Positions 11,801-22,371 of a DNA stretch of 64,000 bases are shown here, in pieces. The position numbers and the translations under genes are program-made. A model generated the notes under the pieces. The model did no database searches, was not told the origin of the DNA, and saw only the letters and a program-made list of their open reading frames with translations. The stretch is from Glandiceps talaboti (Eukaryota > Hemichordata > Enteropneusta > Spengelidae), in contig NC_135549.1 of NCBI RefSeq assembly GCF_964340395.1, positions 23,513,842-23,577,841 on the forward strand. Reading direction: 5' to 3'. Position 1 is the first letter of the stretch; each line of letters begins with the position of its first letter.

Positions 11801-14800
11801 CCAATCAGTAGGCCGCATATGCAAGTATCTTACAAAGGAAGTTTGTCAACATGCCCAAAATACAGCAGCTAGGATTGTGTCACAAACAAGGAAAACAGAT
11901 CACATCACACCAGTTCTTTCTGCTCTTCACTGGTTTCCTGTCCAGTACAGGATTCAATACAAAGTACTACTGATCACCTCCAAGGCACTCAATAACAATA
12001 CTCCTAGTTACATCACTGACTTGATTAACAGTAAACCTGCAACTCGTTCACTTTGCTCAAATAACAAAAGTCTACTTCATATATCCGTTGTATTTACAAC
12101 GTCATACGATGAGCGTGCATTCTCGTGAGCAGCGCCAGTCGTATGGAACAGTATACCACTTGAACTTAGTTCTTCACCAATTGTCGAAAAATTCAAGAAG
12201 GACATCAGGACACATCTGTTTGCAAAAGCTTTCTAACTACTGAACCGAAATACTATTCAGCTGTGCTGAGAATAGACAAGTTGCTGGGACCGATGTAGAG
12301 GAAGGTGAATATTGATTCCTTTATGATTTGAGTCTCTAGTTTTTGTAATGACTGGTGATTGCAAGTCTCACTGATTTCAATCCTTTCTCTTAATAAATGA
12401 CGTCGATTCTTAATAATTCTGATTCTTAATATGCAATTTTAATGCTTGCAAGTATTCTAGTTTTTGATAAGTTGATTCCAAATTTTGGTAAGGGTGATTT
12501 TTGACAGAAACTGGATCATGTGCACATTGTAATTATGCATGCAAATATTGGGAGAGAATTGTAATGAGTACTTACTTTTAGTCTCACAATACTCTCCTTC
12601 ATAATCAGAGTTACAATTGCAAACAGATCTCCAATTGCATGTACCACGGTTATTACAGTCACTATTAGTGGAGCACCCTGATTCCTTGTCACATAGTCTA
12701 CCTTCATAACCATACCAGCATATACAGGTGTTGCCAGGTGAACAGTATCCATTGTAACAATCGAAGTCACTGTCGCAATCACCAGTTGAAACTGAAAGAA
12801 ATTGGTGCACACAAGACAGCATGTTGTACTCAGAAAAGATATGTATTGACTCAATTGTCAGTACCTGTGATAAAATCCTGGAACTACATATACAAAATCG
12901 CGCCAATGGCATTATAGCACAATTGTACGGTTTATGTTTTGTTTGAAAAAGAAAGTTTGATCCACTCGCTGATATAGACCTATTGTTACCGATACACTTA
13001 GTTATACACCATCATTTAATGTTGGTATTAACAGTATCTTAGTTGGTGGGTAACGATATGTCAATTTTTGCAATATACATTATCATTTCACTGTTGCTGT
13101 GAGCATGGGCTAGTAGCATTTGCTAAATGGATACCCATTTGCCTATCCAGTCCTGTTGTAACCTTTGCCATATATGCCATGATTTGGCTAATGCTGTGGG
13201 AATGGCCTTGTTGCTAAGCATTTGTGCATTCACTTTTTTATGTGTATCCACTCATCCAATAATACCTACTGGTATCTTTGCAATATACATCATCAATTAG
13301 CTGTTTGGTGCTATGGGTGTGATCATGTTGCTTGGCATATGTGCATACATTTTTAGCTCCCCCTCCCCAAGGGAAGTTTAAGCTACTACAATGGGCTACG
13401 TCTGTCTGTTCATCCATCTGTAATGCATCATACGTCTGTAATACGGACGTACAATATCAGAATTCATTTAAACCAGACACAAAGATGACAGGTTATATAG
13501 GACATATGCATATCAATTTGTTTTTTGATATATGAAAATGTGACTGCATGGTGGCCATATTTATTGTTATAAATCAATATTTCCTGCATAACTCCCAAAC
13601 TGTAAAGCACAGAGACTCCATTTAAGTGTTTCCCCCCATATTGTCATATGCAATCTATATATGGAGACCTTGACCTTGACCTTCAAGGTCAATTATCAAA
13701 ATCAAGCCAAGTCCTGCCTATCACAGACACATTGTAGTATTTACATATTGCCAATTTCTTTTTAAATCATGTATACAAGTAATGTGAAGAAAACAAATGT
13801 ACACGAGCATTATTTATGGTGCTCATGTAATTTTTATTGAATGGCATATATTTGTTGCCACCAATTTCTCAAACCATGTCTCCATTTAGCCAAGAAGTAA
13901 AGTATTGGGGGAGGGGGGAGATAGGAGGCGCTGTGTCTTTTATGAAGAATATTTATTCACTTGTCTATTACTTGCTGTTCTTATCTTTGCAGTCTACAAT
14001 ATTATTTGGCTGTTGCTATGGGCATTGCCATGTTGCTAAGTATATTTGCTTACATTAAAAAAAATATCAACTCACTTGCCTACCCATCCCTGTTTTTATC
14101 TTTGCAATATACGCCATCATTTGGCTGTTGTTATTGGCGTGTTTTGTTGCTAGGCATGTTTGCATACATTGTTTAATGTTTATCCATTTATCTACTCCTG
14201 TTGTTATCTTTGCAGAATAATTCATCATTTGACTGTGATTAAGGGCGTAGTCATGGTTGCTAGGCCCAGTTGTGTCAATGTTCTCTTAATAACAAAAGTT
14301 CTTGATAATAATTAGGCATCATGCATACTATATCAGTGAGATATGCTGACACGATAAAGATAACAAACAAACATACCTAACACAGTGGCTGTTCTCTATT
14401 GTTAGGGTTTTGAGACCACAGCCACAGGGGTCTCGACAGCCTATTGTTTTTGTTCTGTTTTTAGGGTTTTCGAGACCCTGTGGTCTCGACACCCTATTGC
14501 TTTTGTTAGGGTTTCAAGACCCTGTGAAATCGACACCCTATTGTTTTTGTTCTTTTTTTTTATTATTATTTTTCCGCCTACTAAAAGTACCTGCCAATCG
14601 AACATGCTTGCACCAAATGATTTGGAATGTGGGACATAGTTAAAACACAAAAATGGTATTGATTTATTAGAAAACAAAGACAGTCGGTCACATGGTCTGG
14701 CGGCCATCTTGGATTCAATATTCAAATGCATCTCATTTGCATAATAAGTAATCAATCAGAAATCTGTTAAGAAATTTTGTGGACCATGTAGCCAAGATGC

Positions 14801-17209
14801 CACATGCCAAATTTAAGGCCGATTGGCCTTGTCGTCTTTGAGAAGATCTTTTTTGTGTTTTTCCCAGAGACCACACACCCTAATTAATTATTAGCTTGTC
14901 TAATTATTTTACAGGCTCACTATAGGGTGAGAGAAGTGGGTCTTGCTGGATATGGATCAGTATAGGACAAAATGTCTTTCCCAAATTTAAGGGTTAACCT
15001 TGATCTTAGAATGTAATTTATTATGTGCATATCTAATTCTAGGAAATCTAATAGGGCTGGGGATGCAGTTTTTGGTTGAAATGCTCTACCATGGGACAAA
15101 ATTTATTTCCCAAATTTTGGGATGACCTTTGACCTACTTTCGCATATCTCAGCATGTACAACATCTGTAGACCTGGTATTTGGTGGAATGTGGGTAACTA
15201 TGGGACCAAATTTATTTCCCAATTTTGGGATGACCTTTGACCTACTTTCGCATATCTCAGCCTGTACAACATATGCAGTCCTGATAATTGGTGGAATGTG
15301 GGTAACTATGGGACCAAATTTTTCCCAAATTTTGGGATGACCTTTGACCCACTTTCGCATATCTCACCCTGTACAACATGCGAAGACCTTGTATTTGGTG
15401 GAATGTAATGACATTGCACAGCCTGGTTTTTCACTCACAATTTCCTTTAATATAGACCCAATGGTGGGAGTCTGTCCCCTATGAGTGATTTAGACATGCT
15501 CACTAGAAATGATTTTAAGGAGAAATACTACAATGTGCAACTTTTTTTCACTAAAATTCACAAAAATACTTTGTAATATTGGGTTGAAAACAGGGGGTCA
15601 TCACACTTTTTCCTATGACAACAATTTATGTAAAGAGGGCTTCAAAACTCAACTCATATTGTAAAACATGGAATAAAATGTCAAAAACTGATTAAAATTA
15701 GCTTTGATATTTTTTGCATTAAAGTTGAAGAATCACAAGTATAAGTAGATATGTGTTCAGGTTGTCATGACAACATATTTACATCAAGTACATTGTATAC
15801 TTCATGTGCAATGACATAACCAGGCAAGGGGAAAAAGTGAACTTCAGAATCTCTACAAAATCCTTTTATGAAACTTTGTAGTTTGAAGGCATTTGATATG
15901 GAATTGGAAAATATAAAGAAATTAATGACACTGCTATTTTTGTTATAACAGGAATGCAAATTCATTCAAGTAGATAAAAGAGCAAGTTTAAATAAGATTT
16001 TAAAAAAACCCACATTTTGTATGAATTTCTGCCAACTTAGGGAGTCAAAATGTGCACATGAAAGATGTAAACATTGTTCAAATTTCCAGTATATTACATT
16101 GTACATCTTAAGCTAGACATTCAAAAAGTTCGATAATATGACAGAACCCCGTGATAGATAAGTTCAAGTTTGGCATACTCTGGGTATTTGCACATGTGAT
16201 TGCAGTGTTCCCTGTTGGCATACTTTTGAAAAGGTCTAGTGTAGCAGAAAACACTGTAAGGATTAGAGTAAATACCCCTGAATACCCATACTGGAATTGA
16301 CGTTGAATAATGGGGTTGTTTATTATTACATGTATTTATCGGAAATAACAAATTTGCAGAAAAATGACACTGTGCAATTGCATGTTTTTATGTACAATTC
16401 ATGATTGTACCCACATTTGCATATCATTTGCATGTAGGTAATCATATTGTTGGTATTGCACAGCAGTGCAAATACACCTAGTATACTATGTGGGCGCAAT
16501 GGTGTAAGTAATCTCTGGTACATAATTAATTACGTAATGATATCCTACCCTACACTTTCGTATGCAATAAATGACACTTTAGGTTATTCATTATTAGTTC
16601 AACTTTACAAGTACACTGTATACTGCATGTGCAATGTTCTTTTATTATCGTAACATTTCACCCTTAAGCCAAATTGCCAATTTTGTAACGTGTAAATGAA
16701 ATGTAGACACGAATTCAGCGTTCTTCTCTTTATCATGTTACAGAAATGGCCCAATGGATGAAATAAATAGGTTTTTTTTTTCTACACATCTTGATAATGC
16801 AATATATACGTGGATAACTATGTATTTTATAATACATACTAGGATTCTTTATTGACTTAATTTACCCCAATGCATGCTGTTACTGTTTATATAAGAGTTG
16901 ACACTGTGTAAGTGATGTTTGTGTGTTATCTCTATGGTGTCTATCTCAAAGTAAAACCCTGTGATCATGTAGGCTCACTGATCTTGATAGTTTGAGCAAT
17001 AGCTTGGGCAAGCTTCTTTTCGATAAAAGCTGTAAGAAAGTCACCTTCTGAATGGACATGACAGTGATTCAGAACCCCCCCCCCCCAAATATTTGGTTAA
17101 TTGACATATGATCTATATCGATCATTAGCTATTAAAACTTACCTGATCCAGTTATAATACTGAGGAAAATACTGGATGCAAACAGCTGAGTTATAAGTAC
17201 ACTTTGCAT
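8525..17209 (-). CDS. EGF-repeat single-pass membrane protein, array copy 1 (5 coding exons)
   Basis: Coding exons in transcript order are 17143-17209, 12576-12791, 10399-10611, 10036-10242 and 8525-8838. They sum to 1017 nt, giving 338 residues plus TAA, and every junction is GT..AG and phase 1. Seen: a signal peptide (MQSVLITQLFASS start), four compact EGF-like repeats of pattern C-x5-C-x4-C-x5-C-x-C-x8-C, a Ser/Asp stalk (ESDDNADSSSS), one membrane helix (YIIVAAIVAVCIVAAICIC) followed by RFRM, and a Pro-rich tail with PTAP, PPTY, PPSY and PSAP. Known: PPxY binds WW domains of Nedd4-type ligases and P(T/S)AP binds TSG101-type UEV domains. Inferred: a cell-surface adhesion or receptor protein whose traffic is set by ubiquitin ligases or ESCRT. 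The ligand is unknown and no named orthologue is recognised. Copy 1 is the shortest of the array, having lost two EGF exons that copy 2 keeps. Confidence 0.82.
9000..9320. repeat. Units of a 110-120 bp dispersed tandem repeat
   Basis: Units read GGCTGTTGCTGTGGGCACGG, GTTGCTATGTATATTTGCATACATTTTG and TTATCTTTGCAATATA. The same family occurs at 13060-13360, 13960-14270, 27340-27620, 28090-28400, 31150-31310, 34790-35535, 52200-52300, 52870-53070 and 58440-58560. Confidence 0.7.
9425..9735. repeat. AAGTATA/TATACTT-rich repeat block inside a copy 1 intron
   Basis: Dense short direct and inverted repeats of ACTTAAAGTATATTT and AAGTATACTTTTAT. Copy 2 lacks the block at the matching intron position (about 24600-24830), so it was probably inserted into copy 1 or lost from copy 2. 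Confidence 0.55.
10036..10242 (-). CDS. Copy 1 exon: stalk and transmembrane helix
   Basis: 69 codons, acceptor TATCTTGGCAG and donor GTAAGT. Stalk ESDDNADSSSSNDH, helix YIIVAAIVAVCIVAAICIC, then RFRMHSSHSAS and a Ser/Thr-rich cytoplasmic stretch. The Cys pair at the cytoplasmic border is a plausible palmitoylation site (inference). Confidence 0.84.
10399..10611 (-). CDS. Copy 1 exon: EGF-like repeats 3 and 4
   Basis: 71 codons, phase 1-1, acceptor TTACCCAG and donor GTAAGT. It encodes PACEYTFHCQNGGVC through DYGYSGTHCQING. No in-frame ATG opens it, so an ATG-based ORF search misses it. It is supported by clear homology to 25555-25761 and 41519-41731. Confidence 0.83.
10958..11620. mobile_element. 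663-bp non-autonomous TIR transposon with 6-bp target duplication
   Basis: The ends are CAGGTGCAGCCAACGAAGC and, on the other strand, CAGGTGCAACCAACGAGTC. Flanks carry TTGTAA on both sides (10952-10957 and 11621-11626). Copy 2 has a single uninterrupted TTCTAATTGTAACTGTG at the matching site near 26205, which confirms insertion. No transposase ORF is present. The superfamily is uncertain because hAT-type ends would predict 8 bp. Confidence 0.75.
11685..12240 (+). pseudogene. Non-LTR retrotransposon fragment, RT C-terminal end (CR1/L2-type)
   Basis: The plus-strand frame 11811-12126 reads CQHAQNTAARIVSQTRKTDH, then LSALHWFPVQYRIQYK, then TSKALNNNTPSY. A stop and a continued frame give APVVWNSIPLELSSSPIVEK and FKKDIRTHLFAKAF up to about 12235. 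These are the conserved C-terminal motifs of CR1/L2-like LINEs (HW.PV..RI..K; LWN.LP; FK..LKTHLF). The TGA after RAFS and the missing 5' part show it is dead. Sequence diverges from copy 2 at about 11683, marking the insertion. Confidence 0.82.
12576..12791 (-). CDS. Copy 1 exon: EGF-like repeats 1 and 2
   Basis: 72 codons, phase 1 at both ends, acceptor TTTCTTTCAG and donor GTAAGT. It begins VSTGDCDSDFDCYNGYC and ends EGEYCETK. It holds two six-cysteine EGF-like repeats with the usual C-x-C and GYEG/DYEG loops. No Asp/Asn calcium-binding signature is visible, so these look like non-calcium repeats. Confidence 0.85.
13060..13560. repeat. Intron block: 110-120 bp tandem units plus dispersed repeat F
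   Basis: Tandem units with TTGCAATATACATCATC, GGCTGTTGCTATGGG and GTCTTGTTGCTA lead into CAATGGGCTACGTCTGTC, AATTCATTTAAACCAGACAC and AAAGATGACAGGTTATATAGGACATATG. The block is paralogous to 27340-27790 in copy 2. Confidence 0.65.
13660..14300. repeat. Intron block paralogous to 27795-28440
   Basis: Shared phrases in order: CAAGCCAAGTCCTGCCTATC, TTGCCAATTTCTTTTTAAATC, TGAAGAATATTTATTCACTTG, then tandem GGCTGTTGCTATGGGCATTG units, ending GGCCCAGTTGTGTCAATGTT. No exon is present in either copy. Confidence 0.6.
14402..14560. repeat. Three tandem units around GTTAGGGTTT..GGTCTCGACACCCTATTG
   Basis: Units of about 45-65 bp beginning at about 14402, 14461 and 14507. Each contains a small inverted repeat (GAGACCctgtGGTCTCG) and ends CCTATTGTTTTTGTT. 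Confidence 0.75.
15095..15405. repeat. Tandem repeat, unit about 100-106 bp, three units
   Basis: TTTTGGGATGACCTTTGACC, ACTTTCGCATATCTCA, TGTACAACAT and GGTGGAATGTGGGTAACTAT recur at about 15114, 15222 and 15331. A diverged fourth unit may start near 14985. ORFs on both strands here (15103-15360 and 15122-15340) are repeat artefacts. Confidence 0.85.
15420..17140. other. Copy 1 first coding intron: no exon found
   Basis: It aligns with copy 2 from 29550 to about 30540, then resumes at 31510-31800. The copy 2 interval 30545-31507, which holds the doubtful EGF exon, is absent here (junction near 16860-16875). A G/C-rich poly-C run is at 17077-17087. Confidence 0.55.
17143..17209 (-). CDS. Copy 1 exon: start codon and signal peptide
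   Basis: ATG is at 17209-17207. The exon encodes MQSVLITQLFASSIFLSIIT plus GS and one base of a phase-1 codon, before donor GTAAGT at 17142-17137. A strong acceptor (CTCTTCTTCTCCAG, minus strand) lies at about 17255, so this exon also holds about 45 nt of 5' UTR and a 5' UTR intron lies upstream. The start was chosen because the same ATG and the same hydrophobic core occur in all three copies. Confidence 0.8.
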
Positions 17210-17259
17210 TTCATTGCTTGATCTGCTTCAAATGAAATAATTACAAATTTCGACCTGGA

Positions 17260-19430
17260 GAAGAAGAGGAGAGACATGTGTTGTAGCTATGTGGAACATT
17301 TTATATTACTCTCACACTGGTAATTGAGCCTTCGGCTAACTAAGATCATGAAGATAAATACAAGTGAAAACTATTGTACCTGTTGCAATATGTTGATATA
17401 ACAGTGATCAGCTTTGAATGGATTTTGGTTAGATTACAGTCTCAGTAGGGAGGCGTCTGTGGAGTTTTTTTATTGATAGAGTTCCATGAACTTGCCTGTT
17501 TCAGAACTTCCAATGTTTACACTATCTTGATCACAGGGTGATTACAATCACACGACAGAGGAACTACTATCCCCCACTTGTGTTAAATATATCACATTGA
17601 AGAACACTAGATTTAGTTTGAGCCTATTATAGTAAACCTAAGGCTTAATTACCAGTCTTAATTGTAATATTCAATCAAAATTAGTGCTAAGACTTAGCTA
17701 TCTGATTTGACATATACTGGCTTAACAGTATAGACTGTACATTTTTGTAGAATCTATGAGCTGGCTGATGATGTTTTCAAGCCAGATAGTCATGTCTCTG
17801 GGCTAAATCAAACATTACCTGAAAACATTTCAACTCCCCCAAAATGAACGCTACGGTTTTTGTAGCTCCCCTCCCCAATGTTACACAGAGATTTTCATAT
17901 GTGCAATTATACAGTTTAACCCCTGTGTCCCCCTCCAACAGTGGGCATTGAAACTGTAGTTCATTTAGCTCAAACCCACTCTCTCTAGTCTCTACACACA
18001 CGTTCACAAGTGCGATATCGACACGGTTTCGAAATTTGGTTAAAGAGAAATGAAGTTCAGCAATTCAATCAGACCCACTACTTAAATGAATGAAGTTCAT
18101 TTTAATATTGAGCTTGTGTGACATAGTGCGATCGTCCCATAAGCTACAAATATATTTCAGTGCAATTGCAAACACTAAAAGTGAAATTATCATCTAATGC
18201 TTGTCAACAGTATATAAGTTATGATGTTGTGGTGTTTGATAAGTTAGTTTTATAACACGCAGAAGATCTAGAGTTTGCTTCGTTATGCTCTGATAGTAGA
18301 AAGCCTGTAGGGTTACAATGGTGACCTTTAACCCCATCAACCAACTATTATGTATGAAGGTGAATGACTGCATTGTCAAACCATCCTATCAGCATGAATT
18401 CATAGTCCAGCATTCAATCGAAAGACAGTCAGCTGTGCTACTAATCCTGTACAATGTTCCATATTTTCATAAAATTTTGCAGAAATCCACACACGGTGAC
18501 ATCAAAATAAAACCTCCAAACCAATATGAAATTCTGAGTAAGTAATTCATGAATAGAAATTTTAAAAAATCAAATATTCTTTTGACAGAATTTGAAGTGA
18601 GATAAAACTATCTACTGCTGTACTAATTAAATGACTGAAAAATTTCAACAATAATCCACAATTCATGTCAACAATATGTCGTCAGCATGATCAGGGTTAC
18701 AGTCGAGTTATAGATGAACGCCCACTGTAGTATATCACCGACAACATGTCAGCAAACATATATAAAAGTCTATCATTTGGTATACGCATTCATGACACTA
18801 GGGTTTACAATTGCAATGTAAGTCACACAGCGGTTGTATTTAAAATTTAATGTAGGCCAAGATAAAACACGCATTGTCGACTGAAATCCAACTATTGACC
18901 TTTACACGTACGCGTAGGTCGTCTTTACCGTGTCTGCGGTTTATATGATTCATTGCGACGTAGACTTTATATATTTCAATGAATGAACAGGCGATATGCG
19001 CATTTCGTGCGCCAAAGTGCAATGTCATGTACGTCTGCTGTTCACAAGCAAAACACCCAGAACGGCCCCTGGACTGCATGGTTTTCATTTTAATTATCCA
19101 TGTGTGCATATTACAATCACGAAAGGACGCTCAACGTGTCGACAGACTACAGACTGGATCGCCTTCGATTATTTTGTGATGTAAAACAGGTACACCTTGA
19201 ACATTGGTTTCTCAAGGCCAAACTTTACACATTCTTAGTGTAAACTGAAAAATAAACCCGAGTGAAAGGTCGTGACCCATTTTCCTCCGTAACTCTCCAA
19301 ATATACTATTAGGGAACGTTAATCCTCATTAGCATAGCTCCTTCGATAAAACTGCAATGTATGGAAAAACGTACAGCAAATATCAATTATTTACATATAC
19401 ATGTAACGGATATACGCGAATTGTAAGACG
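17260..19430. other. Presumed 5' UTR intron of copy 1; no coding exon
   Basis: Parts align with 31925-33490 upstream of copy 2 (for example 17440-17640 with 32080-32340, and 18840-19430 with 32935-33485). Bases 18120-18830 are specific to copy 1 and replace a different 0.4-kb insert in copy 2. ORFs here show no domain. Confidence 0.45.
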
Positions 19431-19433
19431 TAC

Positions 19434-19490
19434 CTGAATCGAAGGAACCTTGTGATGACTGGTTCATGTGGTTTATATTGATGAGTTCAG
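19434..19490 (-). promoter_or_regulatory. Candidate copy 1 promoter / non-coding exon 1
   Basis: On the minus strand this reads TATAAAC (19477-19471), then a block conserved with copy 2 (CAGTCATCACAAGGTTCCTTC) running into a possible donor GTACGT at 19433-19428. A 5' UTR intron is expected because a strong acceptor lies upstream of the start codon at about 17255. The TATA-to-donor distance is only about 40 nt, so either exon 1 is tiny or one of the two signals is false. Confidence 0.35.
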
Positions 19491-19709
19491 GCCATGGGTC
19501 ACGGTGTCATATTATCTCGTTGCCTGGCGTGGAGTATACCATCACGCTAACTCTCGATTTTAGATTTTAGAAATATGCGCCCTAGAACTCGGACATATGT
19601 CCGTCCCTCTCCAGAAGTATGCGCTACGAGAACTCAGAGACGTTTCCGTATCACCCCGTTATAATGGTTCGTTATACAGTATCAATGGCTATATGGTAGC
19701 CTGCATGAT

Positions 19710-20048
19710 CACAGTCACTTGTGAGCTAATATTCTATTCCAGGATGACAATATTCTATTCTTTGAATATAACATTCTCTTCTCTTCAGGGATGATAACAT
19801 CATATTCTAGGATGACAGTATTCTATTCTAAGATGATCATAATACAAAGTTATTAGGTATTTACAAATTAATACTGATATTCAAACAATGCCGTCACCGG
19901 TGATTGCATCTAAAATTAGCTATCCACCGGTGACGGGTATTTTTTGAATATTCGTAAATACCTAATAACGTCATTATTTTGTATTATTATCATCCTAGAA
20001 TAGAATATTATCATCATGGAATAGAATATTAGCTCACAAGTGACTGTG
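19710..20048. repeat. Long inverted repeat with a CACCGGTGA core, 5' of copy 1
   Basis: The ends are CACAGTCACTTGTGAGCTAATATTCTATTCC (19710-19740) and its reverse complement at 20018-20048. The inner arms carry TTATTAGGTATTTAC and a GTCACCGGTGA block on both sides of a short loop near 19900-19925. A partly truncated copy lies at 33768-33988, 5' of copy 2, so it predates that duplication. Confidence 0.75.
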
Positions 20049-20189
20049 TGTAAGATACTGACATTCGTGTCACGAAGAACTCCTTGACTATATATTCATA
20101 TTAATGTTCGTTGAGATGATCATACAATCATAATTATGTCTTGTACTTGTAGGAAAATTCCATGCTATACGTACGTGCTGGTTTTGCAT

Positions 20190-21037
20190 AAGAGAGCCTT
20201 CAGTATTTACAGGGGGGGGCCCGGATGAATCAGAGGGGAGGGGGGGGGGTCACATTTTACAATCCGTACGGGTAGTTTTGTGACCAAATTGAATATTCAA
20301 TTATTGTCAATTTGTTTTGTGTGTTTTGAGATGTAAAAGTGAGTGAGATGAGCACTCAACATTTATTTTTACGAGTACTTTACATATCAAAGTGCAAATA
20401 CATATATTGTAAGCAAATTGTTTATAAAACGATGCATTTTATTGAGTCTACCATCTCACCTTATCACTCAAACTGTCTACGAATGTTGTTGTTAGAATAT
20501 CTACATATGATTAACATTTAGAGTAACCCTGCAGTAACCGGTGCCAAACTTAGCTTATCACTCTTTTATTGAAGAAATACATGTACAGCCTTTCAAATCT
20601 GTACAGCACATTGGAATTCTCCCTCGTCGTTGCCAAATTAAATCATACATGTACTGACTCAAGTAGTGACAGTGAGTCAGATGAGAGTGACACTGATAAT
20701 GGCAATACTGAAGGTGAAGGTGATGATGATGATGATGACAGTGATATCAGGGAACTTTTACAAGTGACCAAATCAGGCAGAGTATGCACAACATGAAAAG
20801 CACGTTTTAGATATTAAATAGATTGGGTATGATTTATAAGAGAAATGTAACTAGACAGTCTTTTACTGTTTGTCACTTTATCTGTACAAATATTGCGTTC
20901 TATACAGAGTCAAAATCATTTACTTTGTATGTATACATATAATGGGAAGATTGATTAACGTTCAGTATATGCAATTGTCATGAGGAAGGTCATGTTTTAC
21001 AAAATGGGACAACGGGGAGGGTCACTTTTTACAAATG

Positions 21038-21113
<76 letters not shown>
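20190..21113. mobile_element. Dispersed element of about 0.9 kb with an acidic coding fragment
   Basis: The left end GAGAGCCTTCAGTATTTACA with a poly-G run, and the right part (ATTGATTAACGTTCAGTATATGCAATTGTCATG...AAAATGGGACAA), both recur near 63157-63385. There they lie in a shorter arrangement with part of it inverted. It ends in the (AT)n tract at 21040. Confidence 0.55.
20569..20830 (+). pseudogene. Decayed acidic coding fragment inside the dispersed element
   Basis: The frame gives SSSDSESDESDTDNGN, then EGEGDDDDDDSDIRELLQ and VTKSGRVCTT. A TGA follows where TGG would continue as TT(W)KARFRY and a natural TAA. This looks like the C-terminal end of a transposon-encoded protein disabled by one nonsense change. 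The family is not identified. Confidence 0.4.

Positions 21114-21114
<1 letters not shown>
21040..21114. repeat. (AT)n microsatellite
   Basis: About 74 bp of TA dinucleotides directly next to TTGAAACTTGGCACAAATG. The same unique sequence at 37131 has only a short TATATACAG run before it. Confidence 0.95.
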
Positions 21115-21117
<3 letters not shown>

Positions 21118-22289
21118 AAACTTGGCACAAATGTGACATATACATGTAAGACAAATCTGATTTTATCATCATGTATTCCACTGTAACAATTGTTCAAATC
21201 GGTATAACAATTTTCTATTCTACAGATTCTCATAACATCCATTGTACCATGCACAAGCCATTTAGAACAAAAAAATATGGAATATATACTCTGGTCGTTC
21301 TGTGTCACGACATTACGTGTCTACGTCACTGGTTCTGCTGTGTTCAAAACTTTCAAAACTGTCATTACTCCCCCTAGATTTCTTTGATATTACTGGCACT
21401 GGTATAATTACGCTATTCTCTCATATTTTTCTTCATTCAGCCAGAAAAAAATATCGTGATCTAAGGGTTTTCAGTACTCATCTCGTGACGCGTTGTGACA
21501 AAGGCTCCTTAGGTCACTCATATTTTCCTTGGCTGAACAAAGAAATATGTTGGGGGAATTACATCTAATTATACGAAGCACACAAGCCATAAGATATTGT
21601 CTTTGAACACAAAATATAAACCCGGGTCATTCTCTGCTACGTCACTTGTTCGGTGGTGCTTGAAATATGAGTCAAAAGATTCCGAATTGCCATTATTATT
21701 CCTGATTTTTCATCATGTTTAACGAGGTATAATTATATCATCCTCAATATTATTTTTTCATTCAGCCAGATTATACTTGTGACCAAAGGGTTTGTCACTA
21801 ATCATCCAATGACCCAAAGTAACAAGGCCCCTTAGGTCACTCATATTGGCCATAATATCTACTTATATATCAGTTTCCATTAAACATGTGTTCTCTGAAA
21901 TTTAAATGTTAAGGTGCTCATTAGCCTATCATGATTGATCATTACATGGCATGGCAAGTTATCCAGAAAATAATTTTTGAGTACCCAAATTAAAAAGAAC
22001 TCGTACGGTTAAGAAACGCTATCAGCTTTCCCCTCAATGTTGGAATGTCAAATTAGGTACAAAATGACAGTAACATAACCACTTTCTGTCCCATTTGGTT
22101 TTGAAATGAAACTTGTTATTTGTAAATGTACGAGATAATTTCTTTTTTAAACACGGTGGAATTTGCAGTCTGATGATGTATATATCGTACTGATAGAGGG
22201 CAGTGAAAGAGAGTCAGTGTTGAATTATCACTACAATACATTGTACAATAGATTTTGGTGATACAAATTCTGAAATCACCTTGCTATCC

Positions 22290-22292
22290 AAT

Positions 22293-22370
<78 letters not shown>

Positions 22371-22371
22371 C
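22290..22371. repeat. (AATC)n microsatellite, about 20 units
   Basis: A perfect tetranucleotide tract at the position matching the shorter tract at 38024-38064 in the next spacer. Confidence 0.95.

Larger units (their letters stand above)
14371..15420. repeat. Copy 1-specific block replacing an EGF exon interval of copy 2
   Basis: Copies 1 and 2 align up to GCTGACACGATAAAGATAACA (about 14370; 28685 in copy 2) and again from TTTTTCACTCACAATTTCCTT (about 15427; 29555). Between these points they share nothing. Copy 2 has exon 29044-29244 there. Copy 1 has the GGTCTCGA repeat (14402-14560), unique AT-rich sequence and the 105-bp tandem repeat. Confidence 0.65.

Noticed and set aside
15103-15360. 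Repetitive ORFs on both strands
   Set aside because: Products of the 105-bp tandem repeat.
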